From Bacillota bacterium (GTDB taxonomy: Bacteria > Bacillota > Sulfobacillia > Sulfobacillales > Sulfobacillaceae), in the NCBI GenBank assembly GCA_021820965.1, contig JAKACZ010000005.1, positions 62,001 to 126,000 of the forward strand: a DNA stretch of 64,000 nucleotides, given 5' to 3'. This document shows, in pieces, positions 27,718-36,363 of this stretch (the stretch's first letter is position 1; the number at the start of each line of letters is the position of its first letter). The notes under the pieces were generated by a model. It searched no databases, was not told where the DNA came from, and saw nothing but the letters and a program-made list of their open reading frames with translations. Made by a program: the position numbers and the translations under genes.

Positions 27718-29256
27718 TTAATTCGCCCAGTGCATCTGGTAGATGAAGAAGTTCTCGAGCGGATTGGGCTTCCAGGTAACGGACTTGTTCACGCCGTAAA
27801 TGTCCACTTCCTGCCAGAGACCCATAGCTGGGGCTTGTCCATGCATGATTGTCAGGGCTTGGTCCAGGTACTTTGTCCGAAGCGCGGTATGCAATGTGCT
27901 TTGGGCTGCCGTTACATCTCGGTTAAAGGCAGCATTGGACCAGCTGGACCAAATGCTCTTGGAGTAGAACATCGGATAGAGGTATGTCGATGCGTCGGGC
28001 CACGTTCCCTGCCATGCACCCATGCGAATGTTGCCCCACTGGTGTTTCGGACTTTGCACCTTCTCCAAATAGGTTGCCTGGGTGGTGCTGTCAATGGAAA
28101 CCCTAATGCCCACCGCCTCTAATTGCTGCTGCACCGCCTGGACTACCGGCTGCGGATAAGCCGGCGAGGTCGCAAACACCAGCGGCTGCCCATGGTAGTG
28201 CGCCTTCTTCAACAGGCTCTTGACTAGGCTTGGATCGTACTTAAAAAATGGGATCTTTTGGTCGTAGCCAAAGCCAATCGGTGTCAGCGTGCTATTGACC
28301 TGTTTGCCGTACCCGTCCTCGAGCGTTTTAATCATCAGCGGTACATTCAGCGCGTGAACAATGGCCTCGCGCATATAAACCGACCGCGTCACGCCCATAT
28401 CGGTGTTGAAGGCGAGATAGGCGACGCGGTCAACCGGCATCGTTTCCACTTTTAGCCGGCCGGCCGATTTCAACACCGACACTTGGTCCGGCAGAATCGG
28501 ATAGGCAATGTCGGCCACCCCTGACTGCAGATCGGAAACCATCGTGGATTCGCTCGGGACTGCGCGAAACTCTACTGACTGGATGGCGGGCTTGCCTCGC
28601 CAGTAGTGGTTGTTGGCCACCATGGTCACTGTCGATCCCTGAACCCATTGCTTCAGTTTATACGGCCCGGACCCGACCGGATGCAGGTTAAAGTAGGCAT
28701 TGCCATGGGCAAGAATGTACGCCTTAGGGACGATGCTTAGCGTCGTTAATTCGCCAAGCAGTACCGGATCGGGGGATGTCGTGGTGATAATGACGTTATC
28801 ACCCTGCACTCGAACGCGTTTCACTTGCGAGAAGTTTGCGCTTTGTGGGCTGTTAAAAGCGGGGTTTAGAATCCTCTGCAAGCTATATTGGACATCCACA
28901 GGCGTCAGGGGTTGCCCATTGGAGAACTTAATCCCCTTTCGGATGGTGAACTCCCATTCCGTCGGCGACAATGATTTCCACTTTGTCGCCACGTCCGGTT
29001 GAATTTTTTGCGTGTAGGGATTGTCGGTCAGCAATTGGTCAAAGAGATTGCGATAGACGAAGTAGCTTTCTGAGTTATACTGCAATCCCGGATCCAAATT
29101 GGACGGAGCCGCGTCTAAGTCAACAACGAGTTGCTTTGGATTCGCGACTGCCGCTGGCTTCGCCGAGTGAGCCGACGCGAAGCCGCATCCCGCGAGTAAG
29201 CTGCTGAGGCTCATCAACGCAATGACACCAGCCGATTTGCGCCACAATCGGGCCAT
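27718..29256 (-). CDS. Extracellular solute-binding lipoprotein (family 5)
   Basis: This 512-aa SBP_bac_5 lipoprotein captures substrate for the DppBC-like permeases. A lipobox (SLLAGC, Cys24) follows a short hydrophobic signal. Family landmarks are YNSESYFVYRNLFDQL, IQPDVATKWK, FTIRKGIKFSNGQPLTPVDVQYS split across residues 60-130, and HPVGSGPYKL. AAGGAAGG precedes the ATG. It is the first gene of the minus-strand operon, and the divergent amidase starts 159 bp away with a GntR-type palindrome between them, giving joint control. Confidence 0.93.
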   Translation of the reverse strand: MARLWRKSAGVIALMSLSSLLAGCGFASAHSAKPAAVANPKQLVVDLDAAPSNLDPGLQYNSESYFVYRNLFDQLLTDNPYTQKIQPDVATKWKSLSPTEWEFTIRKGIKFSNGQPLTPVDVQYSLQRILNPAFNSPQSANFSQVKRVRVQGDNVIITTTSPDPVLLGELTTLSIVPKAYILAHGNAYFNLHPVGSGPYKLKQWVQGSTVTMVANNHYWRGKPAIQSVEFRAVPSESTMVSDLQSGVADIAYPILPDQVSVLKSAGRLKVETMPVDRVAYLAFNTDMGVTRSVYMREAIVHALNVPLMIKTLEDGYGKQVNSTLTPIGFGYDQKIPFFKYDPSLVKSLLKKAHYHGQPLVFATSPAYPQPVVQAVQQQLEAVGIRVSIDSTTQATYLEKVQSPKHQWGNIRMGAWQGTWPDASTYLYPMFYSKSIWSSWSNAAFNRDVTAAQSTLHTALRTKYLDQALTIMHGQAPAMGLWQEVDIYGVNKSVTWKPNPLENFFIYQMHWAN

Positions 29257-29297
29257 CGGAATACCTTCCTTTCATACTATCTGCGACTCATCAACAT

Positions 29298-29308
29298 TGG
29301 TAATACCA
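29298..29308. promoter_or_regulatory. GntR/FadR-type operator between SBP and amidase genes
   Basis: TGGTAATACCA is an 11-bp palindrome (one central mismatch) of the FadR-family form. It sits in the divergent promoter region, 42 bp from the SBP start and 107 bp from the amidase start. The same motif recurs at 33532-33542. Confidence 0.7.
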
Positions 29309-29415
29309 CCTACCTATCGCCAAATATAGCACCTGATGCTATTATGGGGCAAGCAGAAAATTATCTAATTTTCAGTGCGCGGGTGGCCGATTCATCCCCA
29401 CGAGGAGGATACCTC

Positions 29416-31683
29416 ATGCCAATTGATGTTCAAGACATTTTCGCTCGTGCCAAGCCGTCGTATGACGGTCACTACCGTTTGTCCGGGCTGGAAAGCCAGG
29501 TGGATATTTACCGAGACGCTAGCGCTGCTCCCCATATCTGGGCCCGGAGCGCAAAAGACGGATTTTTCGCCCAGGGATGGGTCCACGCGCAGGACCGCTT
29601 TTGGCAAATGGAAGCTGACCGCCTGAAAGCATACGGTCGCTGGGCGGAGGTGGTGGGCCCTCAGGGCCTGGACCAGGATATCTTTTGGCGGCGGCTCCGC
29701 TTGAAGTTCAACGCTAAGAACGATTTTTCGGCAGCTCATAGTGATGCAAAAATGATGCTGACCGCCTATGCCGCTGGCGTGAACGCCTTCCTACACACGA
29801 ACCCTTGTATTCCGGAGTGTGAGCTTTTGGCCCATCGGCCTGAACCATGGGATCCATGGGACTCCATCGCGGTATTTAAATCACGACACATAAACATGAA
29901 CCGCTGGGAACATAAAATTTGGCGCATGAACATTGCCCGCCAGTTTGGCCCAACCGCGCTTGAACTCTTGTTCCCGCCCACGCCGCAGTACCGTTTTCTG
30001 GTTGAGTCCGACCCGCCACCATTCAATATGGACGCGCTCTTTACCCCCACCTTTCTGACCGAAGAGGATGAAGGGGGCAGCAATAACTGGGTTGTGTCGG
30101 GCTCCCGAACCGAATCTGGCTTTCCCATTCTAGCGGGAGACCCGCACCGTGCCGTCGATGTTCCCAACGTCTACTATCAAAACCACATGGTCTGCGACCT
30201 TTTTGACGTGGCGGGATTCTCCTTTGCGGGAGTTCCCGGATTTCCTCACTTTGCCCACAATGCGCGAGTTGCTTGGAGCATTACGCACGCTGCTGCCGAT
30301 ACCCAGGACATCTATCTCGAAGTCTTAAGCCCCGACCACCGCTCCTACCGACGGCGGGGAGACTGGGTGCCTGTGGACCGAGAGGAAGACACTATCCGGG
30401 TTCGCGGCGGCGACACGGTTTCTGTGGAGCTTCTCGTGGCAGGTGAGGGTCCAATCATCCAAATCGAAGGCACGCGTGCATTGGCCTTGAAGGCGGTCGC
30501 CTTGCAGGAGCCCAATAAAACCTGGGACGCGCTCTGGGATATGTTGGGGGCGCGCAATATTGATGATTTAGACACGGCCATGGAAAACTGGGTGGAACCT
30601 GTGAACAATCTCTTGTACGCCGACCAAGACGGAAACATTGGATACCGCATGCGCGGCAAACTGCCCATACGGCCGTTGGCCAACGCTTGGGTTCCCGTTG
30701 ACGCGGAGTCGGGTCGCTTTAGCTGGCGCGGTTTTGTCCCCTTTCACCAGATGGCGCGGATAATCAACCCCCCGGACGGATTCCTGGTCACCGCCAACAA
30801 TCAGGTCGTCGACGATCGGTACCCCCATTACGTGGCGCTGGACTTTGCCGCACCGCACCGCCGAAACCGGATTGCCGAACTTATCACCGCCCGCTCCCGG
30901 TGGACATCCGACGCGATGAGGAGCATCCACGCCGACATTCGATCCTTAAGCGCGCTAAATCTGGTGTCCTATATGCTGGAGGCAATACCCGAGACTCAGG
31001 CGGGACGCGCGCTGCAGCAGCGGCTAGCGGGATGGGATGGGTCGCTCTCGCCGGAGAGTCCCCTCCCGACGCTTTACAGTTGGATTCGTCGCCATGTGGT
31101 CGAAATGTTCATGGCGTCCGCGACCAGCCTCGAGTTTCTGCGCCAGTCGGCCGGAACTCCGCCGCTCACATGGCAGGCGGGCAGGCTTAACGGCCACCTT
31201 TCTCTATTACTTCAAGACAGTACGTCACCGGTGGCGCGAGCTATAACGAGACAGAATCTCTGGGCACGGGCGTTGGACGCTGCGGGTCGAGAGTTCCCCG
31301 ATCCCGAAGCCATACCCCTGTGGCAATCTGTCCACATCCTTCGACCTACGCATCCGCTGGCGAGCACCATTCCTGAGGCGGCGGCATTGCTGAACCCCCG
31401 TCCCATTTCCATAGGCGGGGATGGAGACACGGTCCAGGCCGCCTCCTTTGGCGGTTCCGGGTTCCAAATTACCGGAACTTCTGTTGCCCGTTACGTATTT
31501 GACCTCGCAGAGTGGGATCGCTCGGGATGGATTGTGCCGCTTGGGGTAAGTGGGGTAGGCGGCAGTGCGCACTTTGAAGATCAAAAGACGTCCTGGGCCC
31601 ACCATGAGCTGCAGCCGATGCACTTCAGTGCCTCAGCCGTGACCGTCGCCGCGGTTCATCACACCGTTCTGGAGGTTGGGTAA
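29416..31683 (+). CDS. Penicillin-amidase family N-terminal nucleophile hydrolase
   Basis: This 755-aa precursor belongs to the penicillin/cephalosporin/AHL acylase family (peptidase S45). Such enzymes self-cleave and use the new N-terminal Ser of the beta chain to hydrolyse an amide. The nucleophile is Ser222 in GGSNNWVVSG. PHIWARSAKDGFFAQGW and HAQDRFWQMEADR mark the alpha chain, and the beta chain has the oxyanion-hole ANNQVVDDRYP segment. No signal peptide is evident, so it is probably cytoplasmic, unlike most members. I start at 29416 after CGAGGAGGA; an open extension to 29344 has no site. It would release an amine or amino acid from a compound imported by the adjacent ABC system. Confidence 0.9.
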   Translation: MPIDVQDIFARAKPSYDGHYRLSGLESQVDIYRDASAAPHIWARSAKDGFFAQGWVHAQDRFWQMEADRLKAYGRWAEVVGPQGLDQDIFWRRLRLKFNAKNDFSAAHSDAKMMLTAYAAGVNAFLHTNPCIPECELLAHRPEPWDPWDSIAVFKSRHINMNRWEHKIWRMNIARQFGPTALELLFPPTPQYRFLVESDPPPFNMDALFTPTFLTEEDEGGSNNWVVSGSRTESGFPILAGDPHRAVDVPNVYYQNHMVCDLFDVAGFSFAGVPGFPHFAHNARVAWSITHAAADTQDIYLEVLSPDHRSYRRRGDWVPVDREEDTIRVRGGDTVSVELLVAGEGPIIQIEGTRALALKAVALQEPNKTWDALWDMLGARNIDDLDTAMENWVEPVNNLLYADQDGNIGYRMRGKLPIRPLANAWVPVDAESGRFSWRGFVPFHQMARIINPPDGFLVTANNQVVDDRYPHYVALDFAAPHRRNRIAELITARSRWTSDAMRSIHADIRSLSALNLVSYMLEAIPETQAGRALQQRLAGWDGSLSPESPLPTLYSWIRRHVVEMFMASATSLEFLRQSAGTPPLTWQAGRLNGHLSLLLQDSTSPVARAITRQNLWARALDAAGREFPDPEAIPLWQSVHILRPTHPLASTIPEAAALLNPRPISIGGDGDTVQAASFGGSGFQITGTSVARYVFDLAEWDRSGWIVPLGVSGVGGSAHFEDQKTSWAHHELQPMHFSASAVTVAAVHHTVLEVG

Positions 31684-31690
31684 TGGAGCA

Positions 31691-32404
31691 TTAGCTTGTT
31701 GCGAAGGCGATAGCAGCCCGAGCCAGTATGTCTGTGGAATGAAGGATCGGCTTTGGCGCGGAGGTGGTCAACAAAAAGCGCCCAACTACGGGAAGCTCAG
31801 TACACGCCAGCAAAATCGCATCCACGTCGCGTGCCCAGGCACGCCCTAAAATGTCGACCAGCACGTCGGAACGACTGGGCGTGCTGACGCTTCCAGGCTG
31901 GTCCATCATCGACGTCTTTACCGCCCAGATGAGGTCCATAGTATCTTGCTGCGATTTATCATCGGGGTACACAACGGCCACGTCCCGGCTGGCCAGGGTA
32001 GCGTCGTAGAGATGATGCGTGCGGGTTGGGGTGGTGCCCAGAACCCCAAGTCGCTGAATCCCGACTTGATGCACGGTGGCGGCCACTTCTTCGACAATGG
32101 AGAGCATCGGAACGGAAAGTGAAGCGCGGATTTCTGGCAGATAGTAGCTGGTGGTGGACGAAGGCATCACCACAAAATCGGCACCGCACTCTACAAGACG
32201 TCCGGCCAGCGCGCGGAGAGCAGGAAGAGGAGATGGTCCCTGCCCTGACAAGTGGTTGACGCGGCTTGGGACCTCAGGATCTGAGTCGAGCACCACGGGG
32301 AGATGGTCCTCGTCTCCAGAGGCCGGCGTCAACTCGCATAGGCGCAGGTAAAAGTAGGCGCCCGCCAACGGTCCGAGTCCTCCCAAAATCCCGACAGTTT
32401 TCAT
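31691..32404 (-). CDS. Aspartate/glutamate racemase family protein, one Cys replaced
   Basis: This 237-aa two-domain racemase-fold protein opens with MKTVGILGGLGPLAG. The second catalytic cysteine is present (Cys201 in LACTELP). The first, normally in MPCNT, is replaced by Ser82 (MPSSTTSYY). PLP-independent racemases need two acid/base residues; some members such as E. coli YgeA use Thr plus Cys and act in one direction preferentially. This protein may therefore be stereospecific or act on another substrate. It converges on the amidase gene with 7 bp between, and lies 52 bp after the desulfhydrase gene in the same direction. Confidence 0.85.
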   Translation of the reverse strand: MKTVGILGGLGPLAGAYFYLRLCELTPASGDEDHLPVVLDSDPEVPSRVNHLSGQGPSPLPALRALAGRLVECGADFVVMPSSTTSYYLPEIRASLSVPMLSIVEEVAATVHQVGIQRLGVLGTTPTRTHHLYDATLASRDVAVVYPDDKSQQDTMDLIWAVKTSMMDQPGSVSTPSRSDVLVDILGRAWARDVDAILLACTELPVVGRFLLTTSAPKPILHSTDILARAAIAFATS

Positions 32405-32456
32405 TCCAATACGCTCTCCTTGCCGAAAGAATCGGGATAAAAATCTGGGTCCTCAA

Positions 32457-33500
32457 TCACATGACTTGGGCACGGTGCTCGTAGGCGGTTTCTGTCTCCC
32501 GCCAGTGTTCGTAAAACAGTGGTGTATACGCGTACAGGGCGGGTGAACCCCCCGTGTGCAAGAACAGAACGTTGGCGTTCTTTGGGAAGACGCTTTGGCG
32601 CACAAGGCCCAATAACCCGGCCATCGCTTTGCCGGTGTATACCGGGTCCAGTAAAATCCCTTCAGTCTTAGCCAGCAGATCTACCGCTTCCACCATACTT
32701 TCCGTGGGAAGCGAGTAGCCAGGTCCCACATACTCGTCGTTGCAGCGCACTGTGTCAGCCGGAATTGGCGGCAAGTCCAAAAGATCGCAGGTTTCTTGCG
32801 TGAGCTTATTAATGAGTTCCGTCTGCGTGCTTGCGGGATTCTTTACGTCGATCCCATAGATGGGAATGTCCGCGTGATTCCCATGGAACCCAGCCAAAAG
32901 GCCTGAATGAGTACCGCCGCTACCGCTGGCGCAGACGAGGGCGTCAAAGTGGGTGTTTTGATCGAACGATTGCTCCAAAATCTCCTGGGCGCATGCTGCG
33001 TAGCCTAAGGATCCCAGCGCGTTGGATCCTCCCCCGGGGATGATGTAAGACTTGGAGCCCTGGTGGCGGAGATCCCGCGCCACATCTTCCATGGCAACCT
33101 TCATGTCGGTACCGCCCGGAACGACGGTAATGCCAGACACGCCGAGGAGGTGGAAGAGAAAGTTGTTCCCGCTGGCATGGGGATCGTAGCTGCCTTTCAC
33201 CCGCTCCTCGACAACCAAATGGCATCGCATGCCCTCTTTTACCGCAGCGGACAGCGTTAGCCGACAGTGGTTGGACTGAACGGCACCACATGTAATGACG
33301 GTGTCCGCTCCTTGCGCAATGGCGTCCGCCATTAAGAATTCAAGCTTGCGGGTTTTGTTGCCTCCGGCAGAAAGACCCATAATATCGTCGCGCTTCACGT
33401 AAATTTGTGGACCACCTAATAACGCGCTTAGCCGGAACAGGTGCTCAATCGGAGTCTTACCGGAGAGATAGCGGCGCCGCTGAAACGGGGAGAGATCCAT
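32457..33500 (-). CDS. dcyD: D-cysteine desulfhydrase / ACC-deaminase family PLP enzyme
   Basis: This 347-aa fold type II PLP enzyme has the Schiff-base Lys in SAGGNKTRKLEF (about Lys49). The carboxylate-binding AVQSNHCRLT and phosphate-binding CASGSGGTHSGLLAG loops are also visible. D-cysteine desulfhydrase degrades D-Cys to pyruvate, ammonia and H2S; ACC deaminase and other D-amino-acid lyases share the fold, so the substrate is inferred. I choose the ATG at 33500 after AGGAGGAAA; the preceding TTG codon is less likely. A GntR-type palindrome lies 32 bp upstream. Confidence 0.85.
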   Translation of the reverse strand: MDLSPFQRRRYLSGKTPIEHLFRLSALLGGPQIYVKRDDIMGLSAGGNKTRKLEFLMADAIAQGADTVITCGAVQSNHCRLTLSAAVKEGMRCHLVVEERVKGSYDPHASGNNFLFHLLGVSGITVVPGGTDMKVAMEDVARDLRHQGSKSYIIPGGGSNALGSLGYAACAQEILEQSFDQNTHFDALVCASGSGGTHSGLLAGFHGNHADIPIYGIDVKNPASTQTELINKLTQETCDLLDLPPIPADTVRCNDEYVGPGYSLPTESMVEAVDLLAKTEGILLDPVYTGKAMAGLLGLVRQSVFPKNANVLFLHTGGSPALYAYTPLFYEHWRETETAYEHRAQVM

Positions 33501-33531
33501 CAAGATTTCCTCCTGTAAGGTAGTTGGTATG

Positions 33532-33542
33532 TGGTATTACCA
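33532..33542 (-). promoter_or_regulatory. GntR/FadR-type operator upstream of the desulfhydrase gene
   Basis: TGGTATTACCA is the reverse complement of the site at 29298-29308. An extra half site (TTGGTAT) lies at 33524-33530. It is placed where a repressor would block transcription of the desulfhydrase-racemase pair. Confidence 0.7.
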
Positions 33543-33757
33543 ATTAGTCTGAACCCCGACCAAGAGCTTGTCAACCTTTTCATTTAGGTGGTTTTAGGTG
33601 GGAATGGACCGTCAATCGAGTCATGCAGACGAGTTTAACGGGTGACAACACACAAACCGGTCCGGGTTCCGATGTGTCATCTCTTCTATGGCCTCAAACA
33701 AAAAACCGAAGCCGACCCCGCGCAGAACGACTCCACCATGCAATGCGAGCCAGGTGT

Positions 33758-34159
33758 CTACAAGCGAACATGACCCAACAAATACCCAAGGATAATGGCG
33801 AGAATAGGAAGGACAACGGCGATCCAAACGCTTACGCGATTGGTCAACCGTCCTTCAAGGCCATCCATCTGTTTGTCGATCCCGTCTATGCGCCTATCCA
33901 TCCCATCCATTCGGCGGCTAAGGTTCGTATTCATATCCTCAATACGCTTGGAGAGGTTGGTGTTCACATCCTCAATACGCTTGGAGAGGTTCGTGTTCAC
34001 GTCGTCAATGCGCTGAGCGAGATTGGAGTTCATGTCGTCAATCCGAGAATTAACGTCGGTGAAGCGATCGCTTAGTTGATTGATCTGGTTACTAATGAGA
34101 ACCCATGGCATCCCCAGCACTTGGCCGGATTCCTGGGGCTGTTCCACCTCGTCGCTCAT
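33758..34159 (-). CDS. Tail-anchored coiled-coil protein with 11-residue repeats
   Basis: This 133-aa protein has an acidic N-terminus followed by about 80 residues of coiled coil. These are built from repeats of the type RIDDVNTNLSK / RIEDMNTNLSR (period 11, about five copies) and then RRIDGIDKQMDG. It ends with a single transmembrane helix (WIAVVLPILAIILGYLLG), so it is likely membrane-attached with the coil in the cytoplasm. The DNA repeats are nearly identical (33 bp period at 33940-34050), so copy number can vary by slippage. I start at the ATG at 34159 after AAGGAGAGGA. The function is unknown; holin-associated XhlA-like and Bdr-like proteins share the layout. Confidence 0.75.
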   Translation of the reverse strand: MSDEVEQPQESGQVLGMPWVLISNQINQLSDRFTDVNSRIDDMNSNLAQRIDDVNTNLSKRIEDVNTNLSKRIEDMNTNLSRRMDGMDRRIDGIDKQMDGLEGRLTNRVSVWIAVVLPILAIILGYLLGHVRL

Positions 34160-34860
34160 GGAGTCCTCTCCTTCCGGGATGCGGTGCATAATTACCTTAT
34201 AGTGTAGCACAGAGTGTGGCTGTCCGATTTTTTGCAAAAGTGTTATCACTTCTGCACATCTTTGGTTTGGTCATCAGCAAGTAGCGTGTTGTCAAGGAAT
34301 CTCCCAAGGATGGTTTATTGTACTACGACCTTAGCCGTAGGGTCATGCCTAATTGCCCTGCACCCCTCTCTTAAACTCTCTGTATCAACGTAATGCAGGC
34401 CAATTCGCCCCACACCAACCACTGCATGGGTCGCACTGATTCATGCCTGAGGAGAGCGCTTGTTGCTACTACAGCAGAATACCTCGACATTTTAAGGAAC
34501 CACCCAATGAAGGACTTGCGCTGTAAGAACAACGTTGCGACGGCATTTTCCCGGGATCATGGTTTAGACCTAGCAGTTAGTGAATGGAAAACGTCTGGAA
34601 CCCCGGTAGAATCACGGTCTTGAGCATTTCGCTCGTATTATACAACTCAGGGTCGTTTTTGGCGGCATCGGATGGTCCAGTGAAGATTTGACGAAAGCCC
34701 CAAACGACCGTTTCACGCGGGATTCGGGAATTCCAGCAATAGGTGGCGGGAACTCAAACATAACTAGATAGCATGATGACCAGCCCCGGTTAATCACAAC
34801 GTTCGCGGACTACGCTGAATGGCGGTGGTAACATCTACCATGTCGGTTACCGCATACGAT
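34160..34860. other. Intergenic stretch with possible coding debris
   Basis: About 700 bp without a supported gene. On the minus strand, near 34580-34740, a frame without a start codon encodes a plausible protein tail (NSRIPRETVVWGFRQIF, then AAKNDPELYNT and MLKTVILPGFQTFSIH). I cannot name it, and it looks like the end of a truncated gene. The segment ends at the IS4 insertion point. Confidence 0.4.
34852..34860 (+). repeat. Target-site duplication, left copy
   Basis: GCATACGAT flanks the left end of the IS element; the identical 9 bp follow its right end at 36355-36363. Confidence 0.9.
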
Positions 34861-36354
34861 CTGGCCCATCCCCAGTTTTATGGTAATGGTAGTCATAATA
34901 TTCGAGCAAAGGAATTAGGGGTCCCGATGTCGAAGAGAGGAGTCAATACCACGCTCGTCGAGGAGGACCCCCATGATCAAACTGCAGTCGATCACCGACT
35001 ACTTTACCACGCATGGCCGGTTGCGCTTATCCCAACGCAAGACGCTCGCCGCCCTCGTCTGGGCGCTCATGCGCAAGCCATTGCTCGGGATTGCCGCCAT
35101 CGGCCGCAGTCTGGCGATGGCCAAGACGGCCAAGGCTAAACACGCCATCAAACGCGTGGACCGCTTTGTGGGCAACGCCCGGATCGATCTGGAGGTCGCC
35201 TGCGGCGACCTAATCGAGACCGTCATTGGGTCGGCGCGCCAGGTCTATCTCACCCTGGATTGGACCGATCCGAAGACCAAAGATGGCCAGTTTCAAATCC
35301 TGAGTATTAATGTGCGCGCCCATGGGCGCGCCATCCCAATCGCCTGGATGACGGTCCCCAAGGAGGATCTCAAAGGTCGGATGCGCGAGGTCGAAGAAGC
35401 CTTGTGTGCCCGCGTCGCCCGGCTCCTCCCGGCGGGCTGTCACCCTATTCTGCTGGCCGATCGCGGGTTTGCCACGGTGCGCTTTTTTCGCTTTTTAGAC
35501 GCATTAGGCTGGGACTGGATAATCCGCAGCAAGGGCAGCATCTGGGTCGAATGGGATCGGCAATGGCGTCCCTTAGCCTTGTTGGGGAAGGTGCGTCCGG
35601 TCCAGTTGGACGGGCCGGTGCAGTATGGCAAGAAGGCCCAGGGGGGATCGTATGCGGGCCGCTTGGTCGTCTACGCTGACCGGACCCACCCCGATCCCTG
35701 GTTTCTGCTGGTCTCGGCGGGTCTGGCCGACCAGGCCTGGGGCGCGATTGTCGCCGCCTATGGGCAGCGGTTTACCTGCGAGGAATCGTACAAGGACCAA
35801 AAGAACAAACCCGGGGAGGGCTTTCACCTCGATTGTGTCAAAGTGGGCACGGCCGAGCGCTGGGATCGCCTATGGCTGGTCTTTGCGTGGGCATATTATT
35901 GGCTCAATGTGGCGGGCTGGGACGTCGAAGTGCGGGGGGACGCCCGCCAATGGCGGGCGAATACGGTCCCAGACCGCACCCATGCGCTCTGGCGCTTGGG
36001 GCATTGGGCGCTGATGAAGGGCGGGCTCTCCTGGCGGATGATCTGCCGACGCCAATCCCACTTTACCCACCACATTCCGTCGGTCGGGTCAGCGCTGGCT
36101 CCGACCTGACCGCTGTTCTAACCCCCGCATCCCCATCCTGAGCCTCGGCCTCCCCTCGGTCTCGACGGAGGCAGGCGTCGGCCTGCCCTCGTGACCGTTT
36201 GCGCCGTTTGCCACTTGCCGCGGCAGATGGATGGTCCCCCTCTCAGCCGAGCATCCCGTCGCGTGCCACGACCGTGGCGCCCAGTTCGGGGGCGAAAAAC
36301 ACGGCACATGACGGGAAATTACCACTAGATTGGTAAAAACTGGGGATCAGTCAG
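34861..36354 (+). mobile_element. Complete IS4-type insertion sequence, 1494 bp
   Basis: The ends are imperfect inverted repeats: left CTGGCCCATCCCCAGTTTTA, right (reverse complement) CTGACTGATCCCCAGTTTTT, sharing CTG and ATCCCCAGTTTT. A 9-bp direct repeat, GCATACGAT, lies immediately outside both ends. It encodes one intact transposase. The remaining 245 bp at the right end are non-coding. The perfect target duplication suggests recent insertion. A truncated relative lies at 14622-15039. Confidence 0.93.
34973..36109 (+). CDS. IS4-family transposase
   Basis: This 378-aa DDE transposase has likely catalytic acids in LTLDWTDPKT, LLADRGFATVRFF (second Asp) and the C-terminal CEESYKDQKNKPGEGFHLD, an IS4-like variant of the Y-E-K signature. 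An N-terminal helical DNA-binding region starts MIKLQSITDYFTT. GAGGAGGAC precedes the ATG. It is full length and in one frame, so it may be active. Confidence 0.9.
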   Translation: MIKLQSITDYFTTHGRLRLSQRKTLAALVWALMRKPLLGIAAIGRSLAMAKTAKAKHAIKRVDRFVGNARIDLEVACGDLIETVIGSARQVYLTLDWTDPKTKDGQFQILSINVRAHGRAIPIAWMTVPKEDLKGRMREVEEALCARVARLLPAGCHPILLADRGFATVRFFRFLDALGWDWIIRSKGSIWVEWDRQWRPLALLGKVRPVQLDGPVQYGKKAQGGSYAGRLVVYADRTHPDPWFLLVSAGLADQAWGAIVAAYGQRFTCEESYKDQKNKPGEGFHLDCVKVGTAERWDRLWLVFAWAYYWLNVAGWDVEVRGDARQWRANTVPDRTHALWRLGHWALMKGGLSWRMICRRQSHFTHHIPSVGSALAPT

Positions 36355-36363
36355 GCATACGAT
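36355..36363 (+). repeat. Target-site duplication, right copy
   Basis: GCATACGAT is identical to 34852-34860. Confidence 0.9.

Noticed and set aside
33940-34050. Short tandem DNA repeats that might be a CRISPR array
   Set aside because: They have no spacers; they are the 33-bp codon repeats of the coiled-coil protein.
34612-34797. A 61-codon minus-strand frame
   Set aside because: Another phase of the same stretch gives a more protein-like tail, and neither has a start site; treated as debris.
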